DNA of 54,790 nucleotides, taken from positions 1-54,790 of the forward strand of contig CAJTQX010000016.1 in assembly GCA_910578425.1 (NCBI GenBank). The letters are read 5' to 3'. Numbering within the stretch: the first letter of the stretch is position 1; the number at the start of each line of letters is the position of its first letter. This DNA comes from an uncultured Anaerotignum sp. Its GTDB lineage: Bacteria; Bacillota; Clostridia; Lachnospirales; Anaerotignaceae. A model generated the notes under the pieces. The model was not told the DNA's origin. It saw only the letters and a program-made list of their open reading frames with translations, and ran no database searches. The position numbers and the translations under genes are program-made. Shown piece after piece: positions 29,988 to 38,408 of the stretch.

Positions 29988-32336
29988 GTTGATTTCCTCC
30001 TTATTCATATCATTTTTATTGGATAAACGGTTTTCTGTCATGCTTTCCTGCTCCGGCACAGGTACGCCTGTAATTTCCGGCCTGAACAGCTTCAGGCGCA
30101 GTGCGTTGCCGACAACAAACGCAGAGCTGAAGCTCATCGCCGCCGCCGCGAACATCGGGTTCAGCTTCCATTGCAGGGCATGGTAGAATACGCCTGCCGC
30201 AAGCGGAATTCCGAGGACGTTATAGAAGAATGCCCAGAACAGGTTCTGCTTGATATTCCGTATAGTGGCGTGGCTCAACTGGATTGCGGTTACTGCGTCC
30301 ATCAAATCGCTTTTCATCAGTATGACATCCGCGGATTCCATAGCGACGTCTGTTCCTGCGCCGATGGCGATGCCTACGTCGGCACGCGTCAGAGCGGGGG
30401 CATCGTTGATACCATCGCCAATCATTGCGACTTTTTTCCCTTCCTCCTGTAAACGGCGCACCTCCTGCTCCTTATCCTGCGGGAGCACCTCCGCAACAGC
30501 ACGAATGCCCAACTTTCCGGCAATCGCATCGGCGGTACGTTTATTATCGCCTGTCAGCATGACTACGTCAACCCCCATGCGGTGGAATGCGTCTACAGCG
30601 GCTTTGCTGGTGGGCTTAAGCGTATCCGCAAGGGCAAGCACGCCGAGAAGTCTGTTCTCTTCTGCGAAAAACAGCGGCGTTTTGCCCTCTGCCGCGAGTG
30701 TTTCCGCTTTTTCGGCAAATTCGCCTAAAGCAATGCCGCGTTCCTGCATCATTTTGAGGTTGCCGCCGAATATTTTCCTGCCGGAAACATCGGCTTCTAT
30801 GCCCTGTCCGGCAGTGGCGTGCAGGTTTTGCGCCGTATCGGGTTCAATTTCCATGTTTTTTGCATAATGGACAATAGCCTCCGCCAGCGGGTGCTCGGAA
30901 AGCGATTCCAGAGAGGCGGCGGCGCGCAGAAAAGGGTTGCGCAGTACGCCCGACGCGGGAAGCACGTCTGTCACAACAGGTTTCCCTTCCGTCAGCGTTC
31001 CTGTTTTATCCAGCACAACGGTGTTGATTTGGTGGGCAATCTCCAGGCTTTCCGCTGATTTTATCAAAACGCCGTATTCCGCACCCTTGCCTGTGCCGAC
31101 CATAATGGCGGTCGGCGTGGCAAGCCCCAATGCACAGGGGCAGGAAATGACGAGCACTGCAATGCCGATAGAAAGGGCAAACGCGAAGGGCTGCCCCAGT
31201 ACCAGCCAGACGATGGCGGCAAGCACAGCAATGCAGATAACAACAGGCACGAATACGCCGCTGACTTTATCCGCAAGCTTTGCGATGGGAGCTTTGGACG
31301 CGCCGGCTTCCTCCACCAGCGTGATGATCTGCGAAAGTGTTGTATCGTTCCCAACGCGCGTTGCCTCCATTTTGAAATACCCGCTCTTGTTAACAGTCGC
31401 GCCAATGACGGTATCCCCGGGCTGCTTTTCTACAGGAATGGATTCGCCTGTAATCGCGCTTTCGTCCACAGCGGAAAAGCCTTCTAAAAGTTTGCCGTCT
31501 ACAGGGATGCTCTGCCCCGGGCGCACAATGACAATATCCCCGGCAAGGACCTGTTCCACAGGAATCTCGGTTTCGTTTCCATTGCGCAGTACGGTTGCCA
31601 TTTTCGGTGCAAGGTCCATCAGTTTGCTGATCGCTTCAGAGGTTTTGCCTTTGGAGCGCGTTTCCATATATTTGCCGACGGTAATCAGCGTCAGTATCAT
31701 TGCGGCGGATTCGAAATACAGTTCCATGCCGTAATGGTGCGCCTGCATGACATTTCCGCGCCCCAGATGCCAGCCCATAGCGTATATGGCGAAAATACTG
31801 TACAGATAAGAAGCGGAGGAGCCGAGTGCGATGAGGGAATCCATATTCGGCGCGCGGTTCCAGAGGGATCTGAATCCTACAGTAAAATATTTCTTGTTTA
31901 TGATGAGTACGGGCGTTGTCAGCAGGAGCTGCGTCAGGGCGAAGATCATGATGTTTTCATCACCCAGCAGTATTGCGGGCAGGGGCGCGCCCATCATATG
32001 CCCCATGGAGATATAAAACAGAGGAACAAGGAAACAGAAAGACGCAATCAGCCGCTTTTTCATGGAATGCATTTCTTCCGCCGCAACATTGCGAGGGGCT
32101 TCGCTGGCGGCGTCTGCCTGTTTCGCGCCCTGTGGAAATGCGCCGTAGCCGCCGCTTTCTACGGCATGGATAATGTCGTCCGTTTTCAGGACAGCTTCAT
32201 CGTATTCTACGGTCATGGAGTTCTGGAGAAGGTTGACGTTTACAGCGGCGATGCCTTCCAGCTTGCAGACGCTCTTTTCCACATGCGCGGAACAGGCGGA
32301 GCAGGTCATGCCTGTAACGTCGAATTTTTGTTTCAT
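29781..32336 (-). CDS. copA: Copper-translocating P-type ATPase with C-terminal CopZ-like domain
   Basis: An 851-residue P1B ATPase exporting Cu(I). Order: N-terminal metal-binding domain (GMTCSACSAHVEKS, residues about 10-22); membrane helices; actuator loop with TGES; the transmembrane metal site SCPCALG; phosphorylation motif DKTGTLTEGKP; SEHPLAEAI nucleotide-binding motif; GDGINDAPAL hinge. Unusually the ATPase core is followed by a linker and a second metal-binding domain (GMMCGHCTGRVEKAL), in the position and size of a free chaperone CopZ. ATG 32336 follows GGGAGG. Promoter at 32420-32448. No CsoR or CopY gene is adjacent. Confidence 0.95.
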   Translation of the reverse strand: MKQKFDVTGMTCSACSAHVEKSVCKLEGIAAVNVNLLQNSMTVEYDEAVLKTDDIIHAVESGGYGAFPQGAKQADAASEAPRNVAAEEMHSMKKRLIASFCFLVPLFYISMGHMMGAPLPAILLGDENIMIFALTQLLLTTPVLIINKKYFTVGFRSLWNRAPNMDSLIALGSSASYLYSIFAIYAMGWHLGRGNVMQAHHYGMELYFESAAMILTLITVGKYMETRSKGKTSEAISKLMDLAPKMATVLRNGNETEIPVEQVLAGDIVIVRPGQSIPVDGKLLEGFSAVDESAITGESIPVEKQPGDTVIGATVNKSGYFKMEATRVGNDTTLSQIITLVEEAGASKAPIAKLADKVSGVFVPVVICIAVLAAIVWLVLGQPFAFALSIGIAVLVISCPCALGLATPTAIMVGTGKGAEYGVLIKSAESLEIAHQINTVVLDKTGTLTEGKPVVTDVLPASGVLRNPFLRAAASLESLSEHPLAEAIVHYAKNMEIEPDTAQNLHATAGQGIEADVSGRKIFGGNLKMMQERGIALGEFAEKAETLAAEGKTPLFFAEENRLLGVLALADTLKPTSKAAVDAFHRMGVDVVMLTGDNKRTADAIAGKLGIRAVAEVLPQDKEQEVRRLQEEGKKVAMIGDGINDAPALTRADVGIAIGAGTDVAMESADVILMKSDLMDAVTAIQLSHATIRNIKQNLFWAFFYNVLGIPLAAGVFYHALQWKLNPMFAAAAMSFSSAFVVGNALRLKLFRPEITGVPVPEQESMTENRLSNKNDMNKEEINMKKVLKIEGMMCGHCTGRVEKALNEMDGVTATVSLEGKSADVTLSKDISDDALIKTVADAGYEVVDIQ
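29996..30002 (-). promoter_or_regulatory. Internal ribosome binding site within copA
   Basis: AAGGAGG on the minus strand, eight bases before an in-frame ATG (29985-29987). It encodes the Lys-Glu-Glu of the linker, yet matches the consensus fully, which is unlikely to be demanded by the protein alone. Confidence 0.7.
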
Positions 32337-32419
32337 GAAGCAAAACACCTCCCGATGATTTTTGGTATATGGTTCATGGCTTATAGTTAGCTATGGAAAA
32401 CTTTTCTTTTTCTGCTTTG

Positions 32420-32448
32420 AGTGTAATCCATTTTTATTGCCCTGTCAA
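32420..32448 (-). promoter_or_regulatory. copA promoter
   Basis: Minus-strand TTGACA (32443-32448), 17 bases, TACACT (32420-32425). No CopY-type TACANNTGTA operator is seen; an imperfect dyad ATAGTTAGCTAT lies near 32384-32395 downstream of the -10. Confidence 0.8.
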
Positions 32449-32625
32449 CAGCCTTTGTGACTGTGTCACAGATAAAAGCTGCGGACTTTTGGTTTTTAGC
32501 CGCTTATCCGTGTGGCTGGGTCGGAATGCCTTTCCTTTATTCTGTATGGAAAAAAGAAAAAAACACTTCCGCCGCTGCGAAAGTTTGTGTTAAACTATGG
32601 AAAAAAGAAAACGGAGGGGAATGAC

Positions 32626-33111
32626 ATGAAGGAAGGCAGACCGATGCGCCGGAAAGACCGGCTGGTATCTGAGGAAAAAGCACGTGAAATTATTGCGCGG
32701 GCGGAATATGGGACATTTATGACGGCAGACAAAACAGGCATGCCATATGGCGTGGCAGTTTCGCATACTGTGGAGGGAGATAAAATCTATTTCCACTGTG
32801 CGCCGGAGGGCCGCAAGCTGGATAACCTGCGGGAAAACCCGAGGGCCTGCATGAGCTTTGTTTCTTCGGCATATCTCGATGAGGAGGCCCATACCCACCG
32901 CTTTGAAAGCGCGATTGCGGAGGGGACGGCGGTTATTGTGGAAGAGCAGGAGGAACAGGTGCATGCCCTGCGGTTGATTTGCGGGAAATACGCGCCTGGC
33001 TCATTCAAGGATACGGACGAGTATATCCTGGGGCGGCTGGGCGTGACGGCGGTCTGCCGTATGGATATTGAAACGCTGTGCGGGAAGGTGAATGAAAAGC
33101 CGAAACATTAA
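32626..33111 (+). CDS. Pyridoxamine 5'-phosphate oxidase family (FMN-binding) protein
   Basis: A 161-residue split-barrel flavoprotein. MRRKDRLVSEEKAREIIARAEYGTFMTADKTGMPYGVAVSH followed by IYFHCAPEGRKLDNLRENPRACMSFVS is the pattern of the NimA-like/PNPOx-like subgroup that binds FMN or heme; nitroreductase-like roles are known for some members. Start ATG 32626 has CGGAGGGGA upstream. The protein ends with a VTAVCRMDIETLCGK strand typical of the family. Monocistronic. Confidence 0.87.
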   Translation: MKEGRPMRRKDRLVSEEKAREIIARAEYGTFMTADKTGMPYGVAVSHTVEGDKIYFHCAPEGRKLDNLRENPRACMSFVSSAYLDEEAHTHRFESAIAEGTAVIVEEQEEQVHALRLICGKYAPGSFKDTDEYILGRLGVTAVCRMDIETLCGKVNEKPKH

Positions 33112-33276
33112 AGCAGCACCGCTTTCAGACTGTTAAAAAAACTGTTTTTGTGTCGCGGAAGGGTTCGGGAAACGAAGCGTTTCCCCTGGCACCGTCTTTG
33201 GCGGCAGACCTTTTGTCCGGTTCGCAGAGCGGCTGCATGGAAGGCATAGCCGGAGCCTTTTTTGACACAATGGGAG

Positions 33277-33305
33277 CGGCACAGCTGGAAAGCTGTGCCG
33301 TTCTT
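33277..33305. terminator. Hairpin between convergent genes
   Basis: Stem CGGCACAGCT/AGCTGTGCCG with GGAA loop followed by TTCTT on the plus strand. It separates the PNPOx-like gene from the amidase. Confidence 0.6.
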
Positions 33306-33320
33306 AAAATTGCCGATAGA

Positions 33321-34130
33321 TTATGTAGTTTGTTCAAGGCTTTCCAGATAGCGGCAGATTGCCCGATAATATGCGGCGGCGGCTTTTTTGCAGCCTTCCT
33401 CTGTCCCGAAGCTTTCCACATCGGCCGCGTTTGTGATAAAGCACTGCTCCGCAAGCACAGCCGGACATTCCATATGCTTCAATATGCCAAAGGTATCGTA
33501 ATCGTATACCGTTGTGTCGGTGGAATCCAGCAGTACCTTCTCGTCATTTTCATCATAATAGCCGAAACGTACACCATCTGTCCCGCGCAGACGCGCGCCG
33601 ACAGTCTGGAATTCCCCTGCAATCAGCTGCGCAAAAACCATGCTGGTATCGTGGTTGTCATAACCCGGCGGGGAAGGGTAGCATTCAAAGCCATTCGCGG
33701 TGGGGTCATCGCTGGCATTGCCATGTATGGAAAGCAGGATATCCGGTTCCCGCCTGCTCAGCTTTTCATTCCTTTCAGTGATGCTTTTGCCTTCGCCTTC
33801 CTTCCGCGAAAGGACAATCCGAAATCGCCCGTCCGCCTCAAGCAGTTCTTTCAGCTCTGCGGTGGTGCGTTCTGTCAGCTCGATTTCCTGTATCACGCCT
33901 TCCGCGCCAACATCTTCGCCGCCATGCCCTGCGTCCAGCGCGATGGTGTAAGGTCTGGCTGTGCCATAATACACCAGAAATCCACAATAGCCAATGGCAA
34001 ACAACACTGCCGTCAGCAGTATCCTGCGCAGAATACCGCCGCGGCGTTTGCGTTTTCGTCTGCGTTTTTCCGGTTTCTCGCGCCTGCCGCGCTTTGGCGG
34101 CTCATATTCCCTCCAGTTTTTTCCCTTCAT
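33321..34130 (-). CDS. N-acetylmuramoyl-L-alanine amidase (Amidase_3)
   Basis: A 269-residue cell-wall hydrolase. A very basic cytoplasmic N-terminus (RREKPEKRRRKRKRRGG, residues about 15-32) leads to one membrane helix (about 34-55), then the zinc amidase domain: IALDAGHGGEDVGAEG (zinc His), the Glu ligand in VIQEIELTERT, LLSIHGNAS (second His), and AVLAEQCFITNAAD (catalytic Glu). A CwlD-like role in spore cortex or in cell separation is possible. Monocistronic, between a hairpin and thiD. Confidence 0.93.
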   Translation of the reverse strand: MKGKNWREYEPPKRGRREKPEKRRRKRKRRGGILRRILLTAVLFAIGYCGFLVYYGTARPYTIALDAGHGGEDVGAEGVIQEIELTERTTAELKELLEADGRFRIVLSRKEGEGKSITERNEKLSRREPDILLSIHGNASDDPTANGFECYPSPPGYDNHDTSMVFAQLIAGEFQTVGARLRGTDGVRFGYYDENDEKVLLDSTDTTVYDYDTFGILKHMECPAVLAEQCFITNAADVESFGTEEGCKKAAAAYYRAICRYLESLEQTT

Positions 34131-34210
34131 GCTACCGCCTCTTTCGTACTTTTCGGGCGTTTTGGCGCGCCCATGTCAAAAAAACCATTGCAGGGTGTGA
34201 TGAAACATGT

Positions 34211-35026
34211 TTAATCCCTGATTTCCTCCCATATTCCGGCTTTTTCGTAAAGCTCGTAGAAGTGGTTCGTAGGGCCTACGCCCTTGCCGATATCCAGCGC
34301 GTGCGCGATGGCGGTGGTGATATAGTCCTTTGCCGTCCGAACAGATTCCTCCACGCTTTTGCCCTTTGCAAGGTTTGCGGCGATACAGGAGGATAATGTG
34401 CAGCCTGTGCCGTGTGTATTTTTTGTGGCAATGCGGCCAGAGTGGAAAAAGGTGATTTTTTCCCCGTCAAACAGGAGGTCGGTTGCGTCATTTTCCAGAT
34501 GGCCGCCTTTTATCAGCACGTTTTTCGCGCCCATTGCGTGAATGGCACGCGCCGCCTGTTCCATTGCCGGAAGGTCGGCAATTTTCAGCCCTGTAATGAC
34601 CTCCGCCTCCGGCAGGTTGGGCGTAACAACATACGCCAGCGGCAGGAGCCGTTTGATAAGGGTTTCTTTTGCTTCCGGCTGCATGAGGTCGAACCCGCTT
34701 TTGGAAATCATCACAGGGTCTACTACGATGTTACTGGGGCGGTACTGTTCCAGCTTATCCGCGATGGCGTTTATGGTTTCAATCTGGGAAACCATGCCAA
34801 TTTTGACCGCGCTGACTGGGATATCCGTAAAAATTGCGTCAATCTGTCCGCGAATGATTTCCGGCGCGATATCCTGACAGCCGAATACGCCCTGTGTATT
34901 CTGTACGGTTACGGCAGTTATGACGCTCATGCCGTATGTCCCCTGAGCGGAAAATGTCTTCAGATCAGCCTGTATGCCTGCGCCGCCGCAGGAATCCGAA
35001 CCAGCGATTGTCAGTACGTGTTTCAT
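34211..35026 (-). CDS. thiD: Bifunctional hydroxymethylpyrimidine kinase/phosphomethylpyrimidine kinase
   Basis: Phosphorylates HMP to HMP-P and HMP-PP in thiamine synthesis. The 271-residue ribokinase-fold protein shows the substrate loop AGSDSCGGAGIQADLKTF, VVDPVMISKSG, TPNLPEAEVITG, VLIKGGHLEND and the C-terminal anion hole THGTGCTLSSCIAANLA, all standard. Regulated by a TPP riboswitch at 35292-35385; however a family C mobile element lies between the riboswitch terminator and the start codon. No other thi gene is nearby. Confidence 0.96.
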   Translation of the reverse strand: MKHVLTIAGSDSCGGAGIQADLKTFSAQGTYGMSVITAVTVQNTQGVFGCQDIAPEIIRGQIDAIFTDIPVSAVKIGMVSQIETINAIADKLEQYRPSNIVVDPVMISKSGFDLMQPEAKETLIKRLLPLAYVVTPNLPEAEVITGLKIADLPAMEQAARAIHAMGAKNVLIKGGHLENDATDLLFDGEKITFFHSGRIATKNTHGTGCTLSSCIAANLAKGKSVEESVRTAKDYITTAIAHALDIGKGVGPTNHFYELYEKAGIWEEIRD

Positions 35027-35059
35027 GTGTATTCCTCCCTAAATATGCTCGTTTTTTCA

Positions 35060-35223
35060 GAAGCTGTTCAGTATCCTGGGAAATGCCGAATTTGTCTGAA
35101 TTTTGCCGCCAGACAATGGGAATTTTTCGCCGGAATACTGTGAATATTTCAGGAAAAATTACCGAAGTATGGCGGTAAAAGGCTGAGGAAGTCGATGTTT
35201 CAAAAGATGCTGAACAGGTTCTT
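35060..35223. repeat. Short TIR element, family C, copy 2
   Basis: 164 bp with left end AGCTGTTCAGTATCCTGGGA and, from the right, AGAACCTGTTCAGCATCTTT. Lies in the thiD leader, 34 bases from the start codon. The thiD-facing end contains CAGACA-N17-GATACT, a possible outward promoter. Confidence 0.8.
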
Positions 35224-35237
35224 ATGCTTATCAAAGA

Positions 35238-35269
35238 AGGCACAACAGCTACCGGAGCCTGTTGTGCCT
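35238..35269 (-). terminator. TPP-riboswitch expression-platform terminator
   Basis: On the minus strand an 11-bp perfect stem (AGGCACAACAG / CTGTTGTGCCT) with a ten-base loop is followed by TCTTTG, directly downstream of the aptamer. Confidence 0.75.
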
Positions 35270-35291
35270 GTTCTGCAAGTGAAGTGGCGTG

Positions 35292-35385
35292 CTTCCCTAC
35301 GCTGGCATGACCCAGATCAGGTAAAAGGGTAACGGCGTGCATGAAAAAAAGTCCCGTTTCTCAGCCGCAGACGCGGCACCCCCAG
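35292..35385 (-). ncRNA. TPP riboswitch (THI element)
   Basis: The minus strand carries the conserved thi-box sections: GGGGTGCCGCGTCTGCGGCT, GAGA, then after a variable arm ACCCTTTTACCTGATCTGGG and TCATGCCAGCGTAGGGAAG. The GCTGAGA and CTGATCTGGGT..AATGCCAGCGTAGGGA-like blocks are diagnostic (TCATGCC replaces TAATGCC). It precedes thiD on the same strand. Confidence 0.93.
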
Positions 35386-35501
35386 CAATGCTTATTACGG
35401 TAACGATAACACGTTTCCCTGCCGCTGTCAATGGGGAAAACGGTGGGGCGTTGCGGCCCGGCAGGCGTTGTGATACAATGAATAAAAGAGGAGGGCGGGA
35501 G

Positions 35502-35714
35502 ATGGATTGTCAGAAAAGCTTTAAGCTGTTGAAAAATGGAGTGTTTTTAGGAGCGTTTCTTTTGCTGCTCGGCGGAGGAATGGGAACCTGCGATTATCAT
35601 TTTGGGATTGGAAAAATGGTTCGGGACATAACACGCGGCAAAGGTCTGCCGCGGCATTGCCCGGAATGCGGCGGAAAGCTGGAAAATGGAGAGGAGGAAA
35701 AGAATGGGCTATAA
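35502..35714 (+). CDS. Small membrane protein with CPxCG zinc-ribbon half
   Basis: A 70-residue protein: a basic N-terminus, one membrane helix (residues about 12-30, NGVFLGAFLLLLGGGM), and a cytoplasmic tail with HCPECGGKLENG. Start ATG 35502 is chosen from GGAGGGCGGGAG; a longer frame begins inside the riboswitch and was rejected. The gene overlaps the next by 11 bases, and both proteins pair a membrane anchor with CPxCG motifs, so they probably work together. Family unknown. Confidence 0.6.
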   Translation: MDCQKSFKLLKNGVFLGAFLLLLGGGMGTCDYHFGIGKMVRDITRGKGLPRHCPECGGKLENGEEEKNGL

Positions 35715-35943
35715 AAGAAGCTACGCGGTTCTGCATCTTGGGCTGCTGTGGGCCGTTTTGCTGGTGCTGTGCGCGGTATCGTTCCATGCGCCGCTGCTTG
35801 CTGCCGGGGGCGTTGTCGTTGGGGCGGCAGGCGTTTTGCAGGCGAATATTTATTATAAATGTCCGGCGTGCGGGAAAAAGCTGCCGCTTTGGGCGGTTAT
35901 GCCGCATTTCTGCTCTGCTTGCGGAAAGAATCTGCGGGAATGA
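35704..35943 (+). CDS. Small two-helix membrane protein with zinc ribbon
   Basis: A 79-residue protein. Two adjacent hydrophobic segments (about residues 10-28 and 30-48) are followed by CPACGKKLPLWAVMPHFCSACGKNL, two CxxC knuckles forming a complete zinc ribbon. ATG 35704 follows GGAGGAAAAG. Overlaps the end of its partner gene by 11 bases, indicating coupling. Function unknown. A strong terminator follows immediately. Confidence 0.7.
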   Translation: MGYKRSYAVLHLGLLWAVLLVLCAVSFHAPLLAAGGVVVGAAGVLQANIYYKCPACGKKLPLWAVMPHFCSACGKNLRE

Positions 35944-35982
35944 TAAAAGGCGGTATCCTAATCGGAAATACCGCCTTTTATC
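35942..35982. terminator. Strong hairpin terminator
   Basis: A perfect 15-bp stem (GATAAAAGGCGGTAT / ATACCGCCTTTTATC) with an 11-base loop, beginning at the stop codon of the zinc-ribbon gene. It contains a T4 run in the descending arm. Confidence 0.8.
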
Positions 35983-36120
35983 ATTCAAAAATCATTTTTT
36001 CTGCTTTTTCGTTCTTTTTATTTTTCAGCCTTTGTTTTTGAATCGAAATCTGTCCTTTTCTTCTTTCTGAAATTTCCCTTTTGCAGCTTTCGTTCTGCTG
36101 ACGAGTCCGGTATAAAACAG

Positions 36121-36154
36121 TACCCGCTGAAAAACAACTGCTTTTCAACGGGTA
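36121..36154 (-). terminator. Terminator of the phosphoglucomutase gene
   Basis: Minus-strand stem TACCCGTTGAAAA/TTTTCAGCGGGTA (one G-U pair) with an eight-base loop, followed by CTGTTTTAT. Confidence 0.75.
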
Positions 36155-36209
36155 GCCGTTTCCTGATGGCGGAGTACCAGTCAGCACCGCCGTCTTTATC
36201 ACTCGATAA

Positions 36210-37937
36210 TCAAATCTTTTCTACTTTTTCCTCAATATCCTGCTTCATTGCCTTGATTTTTTCTTCGGCGGCGGCAAGGCTGCCGGCTTTTACGCCGAAA
36301 TAAAATTTCAGCTTCGGCTCTGTGCCGGAGGGGCGAATGCAAATCCATGCGTCATCGTCAAGGATATACTGCAAAACATCGGAAGCCGGAAGGGGGCTTG
36401 CGGTTTCCGCCCCTGTTGCCATATCGCGGAAAATCTGTGTCTTATAATCCCTTGCGGAAACAACCTTTACTCCGGCGAAGGATTCCGGCGTATTCTCGCG
36501 GAAACCTTTCATGATTGCCGCGATGCGCGCAACACCGTCCAGACCTTTCAGCGTCAGGGACTTTACATCTTCGCGGTAATATCCATATTTCTCATAGAGG
36601 GCAAGCAGGGCGTCATAAAGCGTCATGCCTTTTTCCTTGTAGTATGCCGCCATTTCGCAGATGAGCAGGCTGGCGACAACCGCGTCCTTATCCCGCGCGT
36701 ATGTTCCGGCAAGGCAGCCGTAGCTTTCTTCAAAGCCAAACAGGTAGGTATGGCTGCCTGTTTCTTCAAAGCCCTTTATTTTTTCACCGATAAACTTAAA
36801 GCCTGTCAGTACGTCCATTTTTTCTGCGCCGTATGCTTTGCAGATGGGCGTGATGAGTTCCGTTGTCACGATAGTTTTTATGACTGCGCCGTTCGCGGGC
36901 AGTTTGCCCTGCTCATGCTTTCTGGCAAGGATATATTCCGTCAGGAGCGCGCCGACCATGTTGCCCGTCAGCACGACAAACTCGCCCTTATCGTTGCGCA
37001 CAACTGCGCCTACGCGGTCACAGTCAGGGTCTGTGCCGATGATAACGTCAGCATTCTTTTCCTCCGCCAGCTTTTCTGCCAGAACGAATACTTTCGCGTC
37101 CTCCGGATTCGGGTAGCCGACTGTTGTAAATTCAGGATCGGGCATTTCCTGCTCCGGCACAACGAACACGTTTTTGAAGCCCGCTTCCGCCAGCACGCGG
37201 CGCACAGGCAGATTGCCGGAGCCATGCAGGGGCGTATAAACGATATTCAGCCTGTCTGCCATGCGGGCGATCATATCCGGACAAAGCACCTGTGCCAGCA
37301 CATTTCTGTCAAAAGCCTTGTCAACCTCTTCGCCAATGACGCAGTACAGCCCTTTTTCCGTTGCTTCTTTCTGATCCATGCGGAGAATCTGGCCGTAATC
37401 CGTTACGGCGTTGACCTCGGCAATGATATCCTTATCCCGCGGAGCGACTACCTGCGCGCCGTCCGCCCAATAGACTTTATAGCCGTTGTATTCAGGGGGG
37501 TTATGGCTTGCTGTAATTACGATGCCTGCCGTGCAGCCCAGTTCCCTTACGGCAAAGGAAAGCATGGGGGTAGGGCGGAGGGAAGGATAGACGTAGGCGG
37601 GAATGCCGTTTGCCGCCAGCACAAGCCCTGCCGTTTCCGCAAATTCGGGGGACATATGGCGGGAATCAAAAGCGATTGCTACGCCCTGCGCCTGTGTGCC
37701 TTCTTTTTTGATGTAATTCGCCAGACCCTGCGTTGCTTTGCCAACGGTATAAATGTTCAGGCGGTTGCTGCCTGCACCGATGATGCCGCGGAGGCCGCCT
37801 GTGCCAAATTCCAGTTCTTTATAGAACCGTTCCTTGATTTCCGCGTCATTTCCGGCGATGCTTTTCAATTCCGCCTTGGTTTCTTCGTCAATGGAAGGGT
37901 CTGCCAGCCACTGACTGTATCTCTCCTGGTATTCCAT
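36210..37937 (-). CDS. Phospho-sugar mutase (phosphoglucomutase/phosphomannomutase)
   Basis: Interconverts hexose 1- and 6-phosphates for glycogen, cell-wall and polysaccharide precursors. The 575 residues match the PgcA-type alpha-D-phosphohexomutases: LEFGTGGLRGIIGAG at the N-terminus, the phosphoserine loop VITASHNPPEYNGYKVYW, the metal-binding loop GTDPDCDRVGAV, the sugar-binding FGFEESYG, and the phosphate-binding ICIRPSGTEPKLKFY. Length is normal. A family C element starts 33 bases upstream of the start. AAAGGAGG precedes the ATG. Confidence 0.95.
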   Translation of the reverse strand: MEYQERYSQWLADPSIDEETKAELKSIAGNDAEIKERFYKELEFGTGGLRGIIGAGSNRLNIYTVGKATQGLANYIKKEGTQAQGVAIAFDSRHMSPEFAETAGLVLAANGIPAYVYPSLRPTPMLSFAVRELGCTAGIVITASHNPPEYNGYKVYWADGAQVVAPRDKDIIAEVNAVTDYGQILRMDQKEATEKGLYCVIGEEVDKAFDRNVLAQVLCPDMIARMADRLNIVYTPLHGSGNLPVRRVLAEAGFKNVFVVPEQEMPDPEFTTVGYPNPEDAKVFVLAEKLAEEKNADVIIGTDPDCDRVGAVVRNDKGEFVVLTGNMVGALLTEYILARKHEQGKLPANGAVIKTIVTTELITPICKAYGAEKMDVLTGFKFIGEKIKGFEETGSHTYLFGFEESYGCLAGTYARDKDAVVASLLICEMAAYYKEKGMTLYDALLALYEKYGYYREDVKSLTLKGLDGVARIAAIMKGFRENTPESFAGVKVVSARDYKTQIFRDMATGAETASPLPASDVLQYILDDDAWICIRPSGTEPKLKFYFGVKAGSLAAAEEKIKAMKQDIEEKVEKI

Positions 37938-37969
37938 TTGATTGCCTCCTTTGTTTCTTTATTTGTATA

Positions 37970-38166
37970 AGAGCCTGTTCAGTATCTTGGGAAATGCCGA
38001 ATTTATCTGAATTCTGCCGCCAGACAAAGGAAACTTTTCGCAGGAATACAATCGTTTCGCCTGCGCTCGTTTTATTTGTAACTGGTAGTATTTCAGGAAA
38101 AATTACCAAAGTATGGGGGCAAAAAGTTGAGAAAGTCGATGTTTCAAAAGATGCTGAGCAGGATCT
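37970..38166. repeat. Short TIR element, family C, copy 3
   Basis: 197 bp with left end AGAGCCTGTTCAGTATCTTG and, from the right, AGATCCTGCTCAGCATCTTT. Relative to copy 2 it carries about 35 extra bases in the middle (ATCGTTTCGCCTGCGCTCG region). Its pgm-facing end contains CAGATA-N17-GATACT. Confidence 0.8.
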
Positions 38167-38280
38167 AAGACCGCGGGACTCCGCTCCGCACCCCGCAAGG
38201 AATTTCGTCCCTTGCCCCTTCACTCACCGCGCAGATGCGCGGCGGAGAGCAGAATACGGAACAGGGCTTGCAAGGAATTA

Positions 38281-38408
38281 AGAGCCTATTTCCCAATCAT
38301 CCACACACATTCCGCCTGTAGATTTTACGCCATACTTCGCTGCTTTTTCTTTTCAGGCATAAAATCTGACGGTACAATCTGTATGCATCTTGTTTCGGGA
38401 CAGGCTCT
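38281..38408. repeat. Short TIR element, family A, copy 3
   Basis: 128 bp bounded by AGAGCCTATTTCCCAATCAT and (from the right) AGAGCCTGTCCCGAAACAAG. Internal arms AGATTTTACGCC... / GGCATAAAATCT also pair. Directly abuts family B copy 4. Confidence 0.7.

Noticed and set aside
33150..34214. 354-residue frame opposite the amidase
   Set aside because: Shadow of a clear Amidase_3 gene.
36750..37970. 406-residue open frame opposite the phosphoglucomutase gene
   Set aside because: Antisense shadow of a well-matched enzyme; composition (Cys, His, Arg rich) is non-protein-like.
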